Below, one piece after another: positions 1-7,026 of a DNA stretch of 21,574 nt. Each line of letters begins with the position of its first letter. The first letter of the stretch is position 1. Location of the stretch: the NCBI GenBank assembly GCA_002498285.1, contig DAGU01000051.1, forward strand, positions 1 to 21,574, written 5' to 3'. The notes under the pieces were generated by a model, which was given only the letters and a program-made list of their open reading frames with translations, did not search any database and was not told the DNA's origin. Source of the DNA: Methanomassiliicoccus sp. UBA386 (GTDB lineage Archaea > Thermoplasmatota > Thermoplasmata > Methanomassiliicoccales > Methanomassiliicoccaceae). The translations under genes were made by a program, and so were the position numbers.

Positions 1-2258
1 GGGCCGATGAGCTCGATGAGCTCGATCTCGCGGTTCAGCGGGAATCCCTTCTCCGCCTTCCAGGCGCGGATGGCGCTAATGACCTCCTTGATGAGGTCGC
101 CCCTGCGCTCGTCCTCATCGGAATCGAGCACCTCCTCCGGCCACGACGAGACGTGGATGCTGCGCGCTCCGTCCAGCTCAAGGAAGGTCTCCTGATAGAT
201 GTCCTCGGTGACGTGCGGCATGAGGGGGGCTAGCATCTTGACGATGCCCAGCGTGATGGTGTACAGCGTGAAGCGCACGCCGTCGTCGCCCTCCCTGGTG
301 CGGTGCTTCACCATCTCCAGGTAGTGGTCGGCGTACTCGTGCCACGCGAACTCCTCGATCTCTCGCATGGCGCGGTCGAACTGATACACCTCGTAATGTG
401 CGGTGGCGTTGCGGACGACGTGGGAGAACTTGCTCAGGATCCACCGGTCCATCGGCTGCAGCCCCTTCATCTCAGGCTTCTCCTTGACGACCATGCCGGT
501 GAACTTGCCGATGTTCCACAGCTTGTTGCACAGCCGCTTGCCGTGGATGACGTCCTTCTCCCTGAACGCGTTGTCCTCTCCAAGGGCGCACGTGCACGCA
601 TAGTACCGCATCGCGTCCGCCCCGTACTCCTCCAGGATGGGGATGGGATCGATGACATTGCCCAGCGAGGAGTGCATCGGCGTGCCATCGGGAGACATGA
701 TGAACCCGTGGATCATGATGTGGTCCCACGGCCTCTTCTCCGTCATGAGGTAGCAGCGCAGCAGGGAGTAGAATGCCCACGTCCTGATGATGTCGTGGCT
801 CTGCGGCCGCATCGACATCGGGTACAGGCGCTGGAACCTCTCGTCGTCCCGCTCCCAGAAGGTGTTGTACAGCGCGCTGATGCTGGAGTCCATCCACGTA
901 TCGAACACATCGCTGCAGCCGATCAGCGTGCCCCCGCAGGCCGGGCAGCGGCTCAGGGGCGGCTTGTCGATCGTCGGGTCGACGTAGCACTGCGACTCCT
1001 CGGCCGGGACCACGGCCCCGCAGTCCTCGCACTCCCACACCGGGATCGGGGTCGCGAAGTACCTCTGCCTCGAGATGACCCAGTCCCACTGCAGGGAGTT
1101 GACCCAGTCCTGCAGACGGACCTTCATGAAGCTGGGATGCCACTCGACCTCGTCGGCCAGCTTGAGCACCTGCTCCTTGTAGTCCATGGTCTTCAGGAAC
1201 CACTGCGGCATCTGCAGGTACTCGATCGGATGGTGGCAGCGCCAGCATCCTCCCACGTTCTGCTTGGCATCCTCCTGCTTGACCAACAGGCCGGCGGCCC
1301 TGAGGTCCTCGATGACGGCCTGCTTGCCCTCCTTGACGGTCATGCCCTCGTACTTGCCGGTCAGGGAGGTCAGGCGGCCCTGCTCGTCGATGGCCTTGTC
1401 CATCGGCAGGTTGTACTTCATGACCCACTCCAGGTCGGTCTTGTCGCCGATGGTGCAGATCATCACCACGCCCGTTCCGAAGGCCGGATCGACCTTCTCG
1501 TCGGCTATGACCCTGATCTCCTTGCCATACAGGGGCGTTATGAGCTCCTTGCCCACCAGGCGCTCCTTGCTCTTGTCCTCGGGCGAAACGGCGACCATCT
1601 GGCAGGCCGACAGCAGCTCCGGCCTGGTGGTCGCTATGACGACGTCCTCGTTCGTGCCTTTCAGCTTGAACTTGATGTAATTGAGCTTGGTCAGGTTGTC
1701 CGAGTACTCGACCTCGGCATCCGCCAATGCGGTCGTGCACGACGGGCACCAGTTCACCGGGAACGTTCCCTTGTACACGATGCCCTTCTTGAGCAATCGC
1801 AGGAAGGTGATCTGCGTTATGCGCCTATAGTACGGAGCGTCGGTCTGATAGTAGATCGAGGGATCCATCGACTCGCCCAGCATCTCGAACTGCTGGGTCA
1901 TCTCGTCGATGAACGAATTGGCGAACTCCGAGCACAGGCCGATGTACTCCTGGCGAGGGGTGTTCAGCTTGGTGATGCCGTGCTTCTTCTCGACCCGGAT
2001 CTCGGTCGGCGTCCCGTTGACGTCGAAGCACAGCGGGAAGAACACGTTGTGGCCGCGCATGCGCCGGTACCGGGCGGCGAAGTCAATGAGCGAATAGCCC
2101 GTGGCGTGACCCAGGTGCAGAGAGCCCGAAGTGTAGCGCGGGGGGTTGTCGATGCTGTATACCGGTTTGGGAGAGCATGGATCGAACTTGTAGATCCCCC
2201 ATTCCTTCCACTTCTGCTGCCACTTCTCTTCGGTCTCCGATGCAATATATTGTGACAT
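1..2258 (-). CDS. valS: Valyl-tRNA synthetase, C-terminal part cut off by window edge
   Basis: Charges tRNA-Val with valine in the cytoplasm (class I, Rossmann fold). About 752 codons are visible. The N-terminus reads YIASETEEKWQQKWKEWGIY, followed by a class I HIGH signature as HLGH in RYTSGSLHLGHATGYS. The editing domain follows, with Cys pairs typical of zinc ribbons (CPSC, CWRC, and CEDC...CPAC). The DTWMDSSISAL stretch before the catalytic half is characteristic of ValRS. The second class I signature, normally KMSKS, reads PMHSS at residues 527-531 (bases 666-680), which is unusual. The anticodon-binding domain begins about residue 590 and continues past base 1. The ATG at 2258 is chosen because no longer in-frame start exists and the protein aligns from its first residues. 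No strong Shine-Dalgarno is seen. Valine rather than Ile or Leu specificity is by recognition of the overall sequence. Confidence 0.93.
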   Translation of the reverse strand, partial: MSQYIASETEEKWQQKWKEWGIYKFDPCSPKPVYSIDNPPRYTSGSLHLGHATGYSLIDFAARYRRMRGHNVFFPLCFDVNGTPTEIRVEKKHGITKLNTPRQEYIGLCSEFANSFIDEMTQQFEMLGESMDPSIYYQTDAPYYRRITQITFLRLLKKGIVYKGTFPVNWCPSCTTALADAEVEYSDNLTKLNYIKFKLKGTNEDVVIATTRPELLSACQMVAVSPEDKSKERLVGKELITPLYGKEIRVIADEKVDPAFGTGVVMICTIGDKTDLEWVMKYNLPMDKAIDEQGRLTSLTGKYEGMTVKEGKQAVIEDLRAAGLLVKQEDAKQNVGGCWRCHHPIEYLQMPQWFLKTMDYKEQVLKLADEVEWHPSFMKVRLQDWVNSLQWDWVISRQRYFATPIPVWECEDCGAVVPAEESQCYVDPTIDKPPLSRCPACGGTLIGCSDVFDTWMDSSISALYNTFWERDDERFQRLYPMSMRPQSHDIIRTWAFYSLLRCYLMTEKRPWDHIMIHGFIMSPDGTPMHSSLGNVIDPIPILEEYGADAMRYYACTCALGEDNAFREKDVIHGKRLCNKLWNIGKFTGMVVKEKPEMKGLQPMDRWILSKFSHVVRNATAHYEVYQFDRAMREIEEFAWHEYADHYLEMVKHRTREGDDGVRFTLYTITLGIVKMLAPLMPHVTEDIYQETFLELDGARSIHVSSWPEEVLDSDEDERRGDLIKEVISAIRAWKAEKGFPLNREIELIELIG

Positions 2259-2458
2259 GGCCAGCCATGGGAATGGCCGAAAGGGTTAAAAGGGTTTGGA
2301 AGGGCGATCGGTAGCCTATTTGCTCCGCCGTTTGGGACTGTGATCGGAGGATCTTTGGGTATTTTACCAGGTCTGCCATCACAGAATGGAGGGTCGATAC
2401 CGGCAAGGCGTTGTTGTGAACATTCAGTTACGAGGGGCAGTCATTGTCTTCGGAGTAA

Positions 2459-2470
2459 TGATATATTAAA
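2459..2470 (+). promoter_or_regulatory. TATA-like promoter of the small membrane protein gene
   Basis: An AT-rich element, TGATATATTAAA, lies about 50 bases before the ATG at 2519. Archaeal transcription starts about 25 bases after the TATA box, giving a leader of roughly 30 bases carrying the GGAGG site. A second AT-rich stretch (TTTATAAT, 2479-2486) lies nearer but would place the start at the Shine-Dalgarno. The region between valS and this point (2259-2458) shows no gene; its only open frames are antisense or lack a ribosome site. Confidence 0.4.
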
Positions 2471-2518
2471 AAATCCATTTATAATTGCGATTTACCCGCA
2501 GTGATTGGAGGTTGGGAC

Positions 2519-2758
2519 ATGATGAGAGATTCTTCACCACAAAAACAAGTATCTCTAAAAACGAGGTATATAATTATTGCAATTTTTTTGGCAATAACTA
2601 TTGTTTATCCTGCGTTTGTAGTGGAGAGAAATAGTCCATCGGCTGCTTTGACAGCTTTAATGGTGTTTTATCCCATAGTCCTGATTCCACTGGGAATGTT
2701 AATCCAAGAGACCTTAAGCGTGAGAAAGGCTCTTCGCAATAAGGTTGATCGCATGTAG
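2519..2758 (+). CDS. Small two-helix membrane protein, unknown function
   Basis: A 79-residue protein with no recognised family. The N-terminus is polar (MMRDSSPQKQVSLKTR). Helix 1 is YIIIAIFLAITIVYPAFVV, and helix 2 is ALMVFYPIVLIPLGMLI. A charged tail, SVRKALRNKVDRM, follows, giving a hairpin with a basic C-terminus. The ATG at 2519 is preferred over the GTG at 2501 because GGAGGT (2507-2512) sits 7 bases ahead of it. It is the first gene of the AT-rich island and converges on the next small gene with only 23 bases between stops. Function cannot be assigned. Confidence 0.6.
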   Translation: MMRDSSPQKQVSLKTRYIIIAIFLAITIVYPAFVVERNSPSAALTALMVFYPIVLIPLGMLIQETLSVRKALRNKVDRM

Positions 2759-2781
2759 GGCGGCATTCATGCGGCAATGGC

Positions 2782-2994
2782 CTACATAAAGTGGTTTATG
2801 ATCATCGCCATCAACGCTATGGTGACCATGACCGCTCCTCCCGCCGCCACTATCGTCAGGTACCACCAGGATTGGGAGCGGGGTTTGACCGAACTGTCCG
2901 TGAGAGCCCTCTCCTTGCTCCATTTTGACAGCACGAACGCCATGGCCCCCAATGCTACGGCCAGGGACGCGGATAACAGCAATTGCCATGCCAT
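2782..2994 (-). CDS. Small two-helix membrane protein, unknown function
   Basis: A 70-residue protein with two clear membrane segments: residues about 3-22 (WQLLLSASLAVALGAMAFVL) and about 45-67 (YLTIVAAGGAVMVTIALMAM). A basic, Ser/Trp-containing loop (SKWSKERALT...) joins them. The ATG at 2994 has GGGGATC just upstream, close to the archaeal GGTGATC ribosome site, and an AT-rich element TTAATATATTA (3028-3038) 34-44 bases upstream as promoter. An opposite-strand frame of 73 residues covers the same DNA but has neither a good ribosome site nor coherent membrane helices, so this strand is preferred. No family recognised. Confidence 0.55.
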   Translation of the reverse strand: MAWQLLLSASLAVALGAMAFVLSKWSKERALTDSSVKPRSQSWWYLTIVAAGGAVMVTIALMAMIINHFM

Positions 2995-3027
2995 TTGATC
3001 CCCACTCTGTGTGATTGTTTTAGTGTG

Positions 3028-3290
3028 TTAATATATTATTGCTAACTACCATCGTGCTATAAATCTGTCGATCAGCTTGAACCTGCGATCATTCACATCA
3101 AGCTTTCCGAAAATCTCACTTCGATATGACAATGGGCCTCCACAAGATGGAATGGTCAGATGCTCCATGCTTGTTCACGACCCTCAGAACTGCCGTTGAG
3201 GATGGCAGAATGTCGGACAAATCAGGTTATTGATAATTATGTAGGAAATTATATGGTGTTAATATGTATTATTATGTTACCTATATATGG
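3028..3290. promoter_or_regulatory. Gene-free AT-rich region with divergent TATA elements
   Basis: The 319-base gap 2995-3313 holds no convincing gene. At its left end TTAATATATTA (3028-3038) can serve the minus-strand gene. At its right end several TATA-like stretches occur (TTATATGG at about 3249-3256, TTAATATGTATTATTATG at about 3259-3276, CCTATATATGG at about 3280-3290) and can serve the secreted-protein gene starting at 3314. An open frame from 3160 runs through here but overlaps the real signal-peptide gene in another frame and has no coherent protein features. Confidence 0.4.
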
Positions 3291-3313
3291 ATGGGGGGCA
3301 AGGAGTTGGAAAA

Positions 3314-4024
3314 ATGAACAAAAAGATACATGCATTCGTTGCCATCGCAGTGATAGCTACTTTTGTACTGTCACTCGTAGCGGTTCCGCTAACTGTAACG
3401 GCAAGCGGATCGGACATAGGCTCAGAGATCGCATATTCTGGTGTCGTAAACGATTCTGAACCTTCTGACGAAGAACTTCAGACGGCCATCCATGAGGAGT
3501 TCTCAAAGCTCTCTGCCGAATATGATTCACAGATGATGGCTGAATACGGCATCACATATGCCGAGTACAACGCCATTATGGATTACCTTTCCGACAAAGC
3601 AATCTATCTGACTGTCGAGAACGGGGAGCCAGTCGCATATTTTGTCGAATCCATCGATAAGGGAAAGACAATGATCGACAGCGAACTGCGTGGCGATCAG
3701 CTCAGGATCTATATTGATACAGTTTCGATGTCTATGCTCGTATCTGCGGGCGCAGGGGGATTTGCAGCAGCACTCGGGGCGCTCATAGGTAGCGTCGTTA
3801 TACCTATACCCGGAATAGGTGCAATTGCTGGTGCTACTGTCGCAGGGCTCATTGTAGGTGTCGTTGCAGCCGGTCTTTATCAATTCGTGGTAGAACAATA
3901 TTACCTCGACAACGGAATTTGGATCGATATTACTGTTCGCGGACATTTCACCGTATTCGGTAGCAAAATATATTATTCTCTTCCACCACCTTTGTGGAGT
4001 CTGGCAGGATACGGTGCGCAGTAA
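3314..4024 (+). CDS. Secreted glycine-zipper protein, possible pore-forming or bacteriocin-like effector
   Basis: A 236-residue protein of no family I can name with certainty. Seen: a classic Sec signal peptide (MNKKIHAFVAIAVIATFVLS... with likely cleavage near TASG, residues 29-32). An acidic, probably helical region spans 45-95. A small mixed region follows at 96-137. Residues 144-188 form a long Gly/Ala-rich hydrophobic hairpin, with AGAGGFAAALGALIGSVV, then PIPGIG as a turn, then AIAGATVAGLIVGVVAAGL. The tail (190-236) is aromatic, with VVEQYYLDNGIWIDI and YYSLPPPLW. The ATG at 3314 is chosen over 3287 because GGAG (3302-3305) lies 8 bases before it and the signal peptide begins there. 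Gly-zipper hairpins occur in membrane-inserting peptides and bacteriocins; that role here is inference. The next gene encodes a membrane protein that could be a partner. Confidence 0.75.
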   Translation: MNKKIHAFVAIAVIATFVLSLVAVPLTVTASGSDIGSEIAYSGVVNDSEPSDEELQTAIHEEFSKLSAEYDSQMMAEYGITYAEYNAIMDYLSDKAIYLTVENGEPVAYFVESIDKGKTMIDSELRGDQLRIYIDTVSMSMLVSAGAGGFAAALGALIGSVVIPIPGIGAIAGATVAGLIVGVVAAGLYQFVVEQYYLDNGIWIDITVRGHFTVFGSKIYYSLPPPLWSLAGYGAQ

Positions 4025-4036
4025 ACGATTCTTAAA

Positions 4037-4070
4037 ATATGAGTACTAGTTGAAAAGCTAGTACTCATAT
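4037..4070 (+). terminator. Long perfect hairpin with GAAA tetraloop
   Basis: Perfect 13-bp arms lie at 4037-4049 (ATATGAGTACTAG) and 4058-4070. In RNA the stem extends by a U-G and a U-A pair to close a GAAA tetraloop (4052-4055). It starts 12 bases after the stop of the secreted-protein gene. There is no T-run after it, so it may be a transcript-end stabiliser, a processing site or a terminator. It separates two genes that otherwise could be co-transcribed. Confidence 0.5.
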
Positions 4071-4145
4071 ACCTATATTATTGGGGAACAATAAAGAAAA
4101 AGAATTTGAAGGTACATTTACATTTGACATTGGAGAGGGGGAATT

Positions 4146-4736
4146 ATGAAAGGAAATGCTATTATCACGCAGTCTAGTCAGGTTGATGAAGAACAGCAAG
4201 AACAGCACCAGCGAATTGTAAAAGCAGGTTTGTATTTTGGAATTATCACGGGCTTATTTTTAGCCTTATCATTCGGAATATTACTTGGAATAAGTTTTCA
4301 AGATGGAATGTACGGGCTTTTGTTGGGACTGGGATTGGGTTTGGCCGTAGGACTTGTTTGCGGTGTTTTCTTCAGCCTATGCATGGCATTTTTATCAAAG
4401 TACCAGACAAAAAAATTTGAACCTTTACGCAGGCAGATGGCAAGGGAACATAGAATCGTTTTTGAAGGTGAAGCAAACCACTTTATGAATAAAGAGGGCG
4501 TTGGCGGCTGGCTTTTTTTAACACCTGAGTTCTTGTTTTTTAAGTCGCATCGGTTCAACATTCAAAATCATGAACTGACAATACCCATGAGCCTGATAAA
4601 GTCTGCCACTCCCTGCAAGCTTTCTAAGTTCGCAACCGGGCTGAAAGTTGAAAAGATAAATGGCACATGGGAAACGTTCGTAGTGAACCGCAATAACGAA
4701 TGGGCTGTAAATATAAACAATTCGATTGTAAAGTAG
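4146..4736 (+). CDS. Membrane protein with C-terminal GRAM/PH-like domain
   Basis: A 196-residue protein. Residues 1-25 are polar with a Gln/Glu-rich run. Two membrane helices follow, about 28-50 (AGLYFGIITGLFLALSFGIL) and 55-82 (Gly-rich, MYGLLLGLGLGLAVGLVCGV). A basic linker (KYQTKKFEPLRRQ) leads to a domain at about 105-192 with the pattern of prokaryotic GRAM/PH-like domains: FEGEANHF, GVGGWLFLTPEFLFFKSHRF, NHELTIPMSLI, and a late Trp (NNEWAVNI). Such domains bind membranes or proteins; no enzyme motif is present. GGAGAGGGG immediately precedes the ATG. The gene is AT-rich. It lies 121 bases after the secreted glycine-zipper gene, so an immunity or partner role is conceivable, but this is inference only. 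Confidence 0.72.
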   Translation: MKGNAIITQSSQVDEEQQEQHQRIVKAGLYFGIITGLFLALSFGILLGISFQDGMYGLLLGLGLGLAVGLVCGVFFSLCMAFLSKYQTKKFEPLRRQMAREHRIVFEGEANHFMNKEGVGGWLFLTPEFLFFKSHRFNIQNHELTIPMSLIKSATPCKLSKFATGLKVEKINGTWETFVVNRNNEWAVNINNSIVK

Positions 4737-4794
4737 AGGCAAAATGGCAGCAATGGATCCTGACCTGATCACCTATAACTAACCGCTTGGATCA

Positions 4795-4821
4795 GCAGGC
4801 ACTTGATTGCCGGGTGCCTGC
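4795..4821 (+). terminator. Short hairpin after the GRAM-domain gene
   Basis: An 8-bp inverted repeat, GCAGGCAC (4795-4802) and GTGCCTGC (4814-4821), with an 11-base loop. It lies 58 bases after the stop at 4736 and 27 bases before the next start. No T-run follows. It may be a terminator or a leader structure of the transglutaminase-like gene. Weak evidence. Confidence 0.3.
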
Positions 4822-4848
4822 CACTTTCCGTCATTCGGCTGTGATATA

Positions 4849-5547
4849 ATGAAAATTCGCAATCAATTTATCATCGTCATTCTGATCGCCATCGTATTCT
4901 GTGTTATCTTTGCAGTGTACGCTTTAGACAGAGGTTCGGAGGATGACGGTAACAATGTCTCTTTTGTTATAGATGAAGACGATGTGAACATCTGTCAGGC
5001 AGAGGAGTTCGAACGTGCGGCGATGAGCTCTTATGATGCCAGAGCTGATCTGTTCGTGAAAAAAGCACTTTCCAACGACGATCGCGATGGCGATGGCGTA
5101 TCCACATTGGACAATTGTCTTAAGGCTTTAAGGGATAGATGCCCCTCTGGAACTGACCTCCCCAGTTTTGTTATTTCTTACTTGCATGAGAATTTCAGAT
5201 ACGTGTCCGATCAAGAGTTGTACTCCTCTTTCGATTGGGCGGCTTACCCCATAGAGACGTTGTCGCTGAAAGAAGGTGACTGTGAGGACTTCGTGATACT
5301 GGTCGTCGCTCTTTTGGAACGCGGAGGATATGATTGCGGGATAGCGTTATTCCATGACCATGCTGTGGCCATGGTGGCGGTGGAATGCGACACATCTTCC
5401 AGTGTGGATGGTTTCTCGCCAATGTCTGTCGAATGTGGAGGACATACCTATTATGCATTCGAAACCACGGAAAATTGTCCTCCTGGATATACTTTCGAGG
5501 AATACTCTTCTGCCGACATTCATTCTTTCAAAATGGTGTCAGCATAA
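4849..5547 (+). CDS. Membrane-anchored transglutaminase-like cysteine protein
   Basis: A 232-residue protein. Residues 6-25 form one N-terminal membrane anchor (FIIVILIAIVFCVIFAVYAL); the rest is probably outside the cell. The transglutaminase-like core is clear: YPIETLSLKEGDCEDFVIL gives the catalytic Cys145, LFHDHAVAMVAV gives the His (H169 or H171), and HTYYAFETT gives an acidic partner (E205). The archaeal branch of this superfamily has this GDCED...H...YYxxETT pattern and usually acts as protease or amide hydrolase. NDDRDGDGVSTLDNC (76-90) resembles a thrombospondin type-3 or EF-hand-like calcium loop. About nine cysteines suggest disulfides. The ATG at 4849 is chosen because it directly precedes the signal anchor; an upstream in-frame start at 4807 would add a Cys/Pro-rich leader ahead of the anchor. 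Substrate unknown; neighbouring secreted proteins are candidates. Confidence 0.75.
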   Translation: MKIRNQFIIVILIAIVFCVIFAVYALDRGSEDDGNNVSFVIDEDDVNICQAEEFERAAMSSYDARADLFVKKALSNDDRDGDGVSTLDNCLKALRDRCPSGTDLPSFVISYLHENFRYVSDQELYSSFDWAAYPIETLSLKEGDCEDFVILVVALLERGGYDCGIALFHDHAVAMVAVECDTSSSVDGFSPMSVECGGHTYYAFETTENCPPGYTFEEYSSADIHSFKMVSA

Positions 5548-5550
5548 TAT

Positions 5551-5581
5551 TTTCCTTTTTTATTTTAACGAAGGTGTTTTT
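5551..5581 (+). terminator. T-rich terminator region
   Basis: Right after the stop of the transglutaminase-like gene come two pyrimidine/T tracts on the plus strand (TTTCCTTTTTTATTTT at 5551-5566 and GTTTTT ending at 5581). Archaeal RNA polymerase terminates on such T-runs without a hairpin. This also marks the right end of the AT-rich island; GC content rises sharply from about 5660. Confidence 0.55.
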
Positions 5582-5671
5582 AATAATGACCATGGCTGAC
5601 TTTGTTCATTTCATAGGAAAAATATGAAAAGGGGTTTGATCGGTCCATTCTGAACCGTTCGCGCTTTTGGC

Positions 5672-6874
5672 TCAGAAGTTATGTCCAATGTTCCTGGTGC
5701 GGCGGCGATGCTCCAGCTTCTCCTCCTTCTTGTCGATCACCCGCCGCTCGAACATGCCCATGAGGTCCGTCGTCGCCTGGATGAGGTCCCACTGCACCGC
5801 ATTGGCGTTCATCACGCCATCGGCTGTGACGAGCCGTCCGTTCAGGGAGTACTTGGCCCGGATGCCCTCCTGATTGTACTTGGTCACGTGCAGGCTGAAC
5901 ATCAGCGGATCGACGATGCGGGCGATCTTCTGCACCGACTGGGTGATGACCCTCTCCATCTGCTCCGTCTCGAAGCGGTCCTCCCTCTCCAGCCCGGTGA
6001 TCTGCATGTACATCATCTCCCGCCGGCGGAAGGAGGCCACCAGCTCCACCAGGTCGTACCTGGTCACGATGCCGCGCAGCTCCCTCTCCTCAGCTATGGG
6101 GAGAGAGGAGATGTTCCGCTCCAGCATGATCTCGGCCGCCTTGCCGACAGTTGTTCCTGGCGTGATGATGACGGGGTCCTCGATCATGGCCGACTCCACG
6201 AACACATCGGCCGGATAGCTGTCCCCGACCACCTCTCCGAGGGTCTGCCTCCTCTTCTCTCTCCAGTTGTAGTTCGCCAGGTCCTTGAAGCCCACGATGC
6301 CCATGATGCGCTCCATGTCGTCCACCACCGGCAGTATCCTAATGTCCAGGTCCCTCATGGCCGTCACGGCGTCGACCACGCGGTCCTTCCCCCTGGCGAT
6401 GCGGACCTCCGGCGACATGATGGATTCCACCGGCACGTCACGAAGCTCGGGAACGCTCCTCAGCACCGAGAGGATGTGCCCCCTCGTCAGCACACCCTCG
6501 ATGCGGCCGCCGTTCACTATGGGCAGCTGGCGGTACCCTTCGCGGAGAAGGACCTCGGCGGCCTCGGTGATCGCCGTCTCCGACGATACGCTCGGCGGGG
6601 CGATAGCGATGTTGCTTGCCTTGGCGTCGATGGACAGGTTCTTGCGCTTTATCACCGTGCCGTAGCTGACCAGTCCGTCCATCCTCTTCCCGTCCTGGCT
6701 CACGGGGATCTCGTGAAGGTCCAGCTCTGTCATTCTGGCGAGCACATCCCCCAGCCGGTCGTCCGGTCTGACGGTGGCGAACTCCTTGTCCATCACATCC
6801 GGGAGACGTATGCTCTCGATCTTCGCCCTGAGCACCTCTTTCTTGTTGATACCTACGAGTTCCTCTGCAGTCAT
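5672..6874 (-). CDS. Four-CBS protein with C-terminal HPF/RaiA-like domain (paralogue 1)
   Basis: A 400-residue cytoplasmic protein. Four CBS motifs lie at about 22-78, 88-140, 148-203 and 225-282, each with the usual ending (for example GLVSYGTVIKRK, GVLTRGHILSVL, GIVGFKDLANY, GIVTRYDLVELV). Paired CBS motifs bind adenine nucleotides or S-adenosylmethionine. Residues 288-393 resemble ribosome hibernation factor HPF/RaiA. They show an N-terminal helix (MERVITQSVQKIARI), a strand (FSLHVTKY), a KYSLNGRLVT strand, then DLIQATTDLMGMFERRVIDK and a basic tail KKEEKLEHRRR, which parallels the HPF 'AID...dkLErQi.K.Kek' ending. The ATG at 6874 follows AGGTGTGATG. It is the last gene of the minus-strand block, 152 bases after its paralogue. 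A nucleotide-controlled ribosome-binding role is inference. Confidence 0.82.
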   Translation of the reverse strand: MTAEELVGINKKEVLRAKIESIRLPDVMDKEFATVRPDDRLGDVLARMTELDLHEIPVSQDGKRMDGLVSYGTVIKRKNLSIDAKASNIAIAPPSVSSETAITEAAEVLLREGYRQLPIVNGGRIEGVLTRGHILSVLRSVPELRDVPVESIMSPEVRIARGKDRVVDAVTAMRDLDIRILPVVDDMERIMGIVGFKDLANYNWREKRRQTLGEVVGDSYPADVFVESAMIEDPVIITPGTTVGKAAEIMLERNISSLPIAEERELRGIVTRYDLVELVASFRRREMMYMQITGLEREDRFETEQMERVITQSVQKIARIVDPLMFSLHVTKYNQEGIRAKYSLNGRLVTADGVMNANAVQWDLIQATTDLMGMFERRVIDKKEEKLEHRRRTRNIGHNF

Positions 6875-6901
6875 TTCATCACACCTGTGAAAATTAGTTC
6901 A

Positions 6902-6921
6902 CCGGCTCAGCACGGAGCCGG
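6902..6921 (-). terminator. Hairpin between the two CBS/HPF paralogues
   Basis: A 7-bp inverted repeat, CCGGCTC (6902-6908) and GAGCCGG (6915-6921), with a 6-base loop. On the minus strand it lies about 105 bases after the stop of paralogue 2 and 27 bases before the ATG of paralogue 1, followed by AATTTTC. It could end the upstream transcript or structure the leader of paralogue 1. An AT-rich stretch (ATTTATCTCA, around 6971) could be a separate promoter. Confidence 0.3.
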
Positions 6922-7026
6922 CGCTGGCTTTCACGTTTCGGAGCACCGCCTTTTACAGCGATGCCCAGGGTATTTATCTCATTGGAGGTCATCGGACCTG
7001 TCCGGCGACGCCCTTGAGCGTACTCC

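Noticed and set aside
303..2255. 650-codon open frame on the plus strand across valS
   Set aside because: It is the antisense of a clearly conserved ValRS and reads as His/Arg/Leu/Val-rich sequence with no family pattern; long antisense frames are expected in GC-rich DNA.
2258..2278. GGCCA...TGGCC repeat with CCATGG at the valS start
   Set aside because: Only 5-bp arms in GC-rich DNA with a start codon inside; likely chance.
2777..2998. 73-codon plus-strand frame opposite the second small membrane protein
   Set aside because: Weak ribosome site and a patchy sequence; the minus-strand frame has a good site, a TATA element and two clean helices.
3160..3459. 99-codon frame on the plus strand
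   Set aside because: Overlaps the start of the signal-peptide gene in another frame, lacks a ribosome site, and its sequence has no coherent feature.
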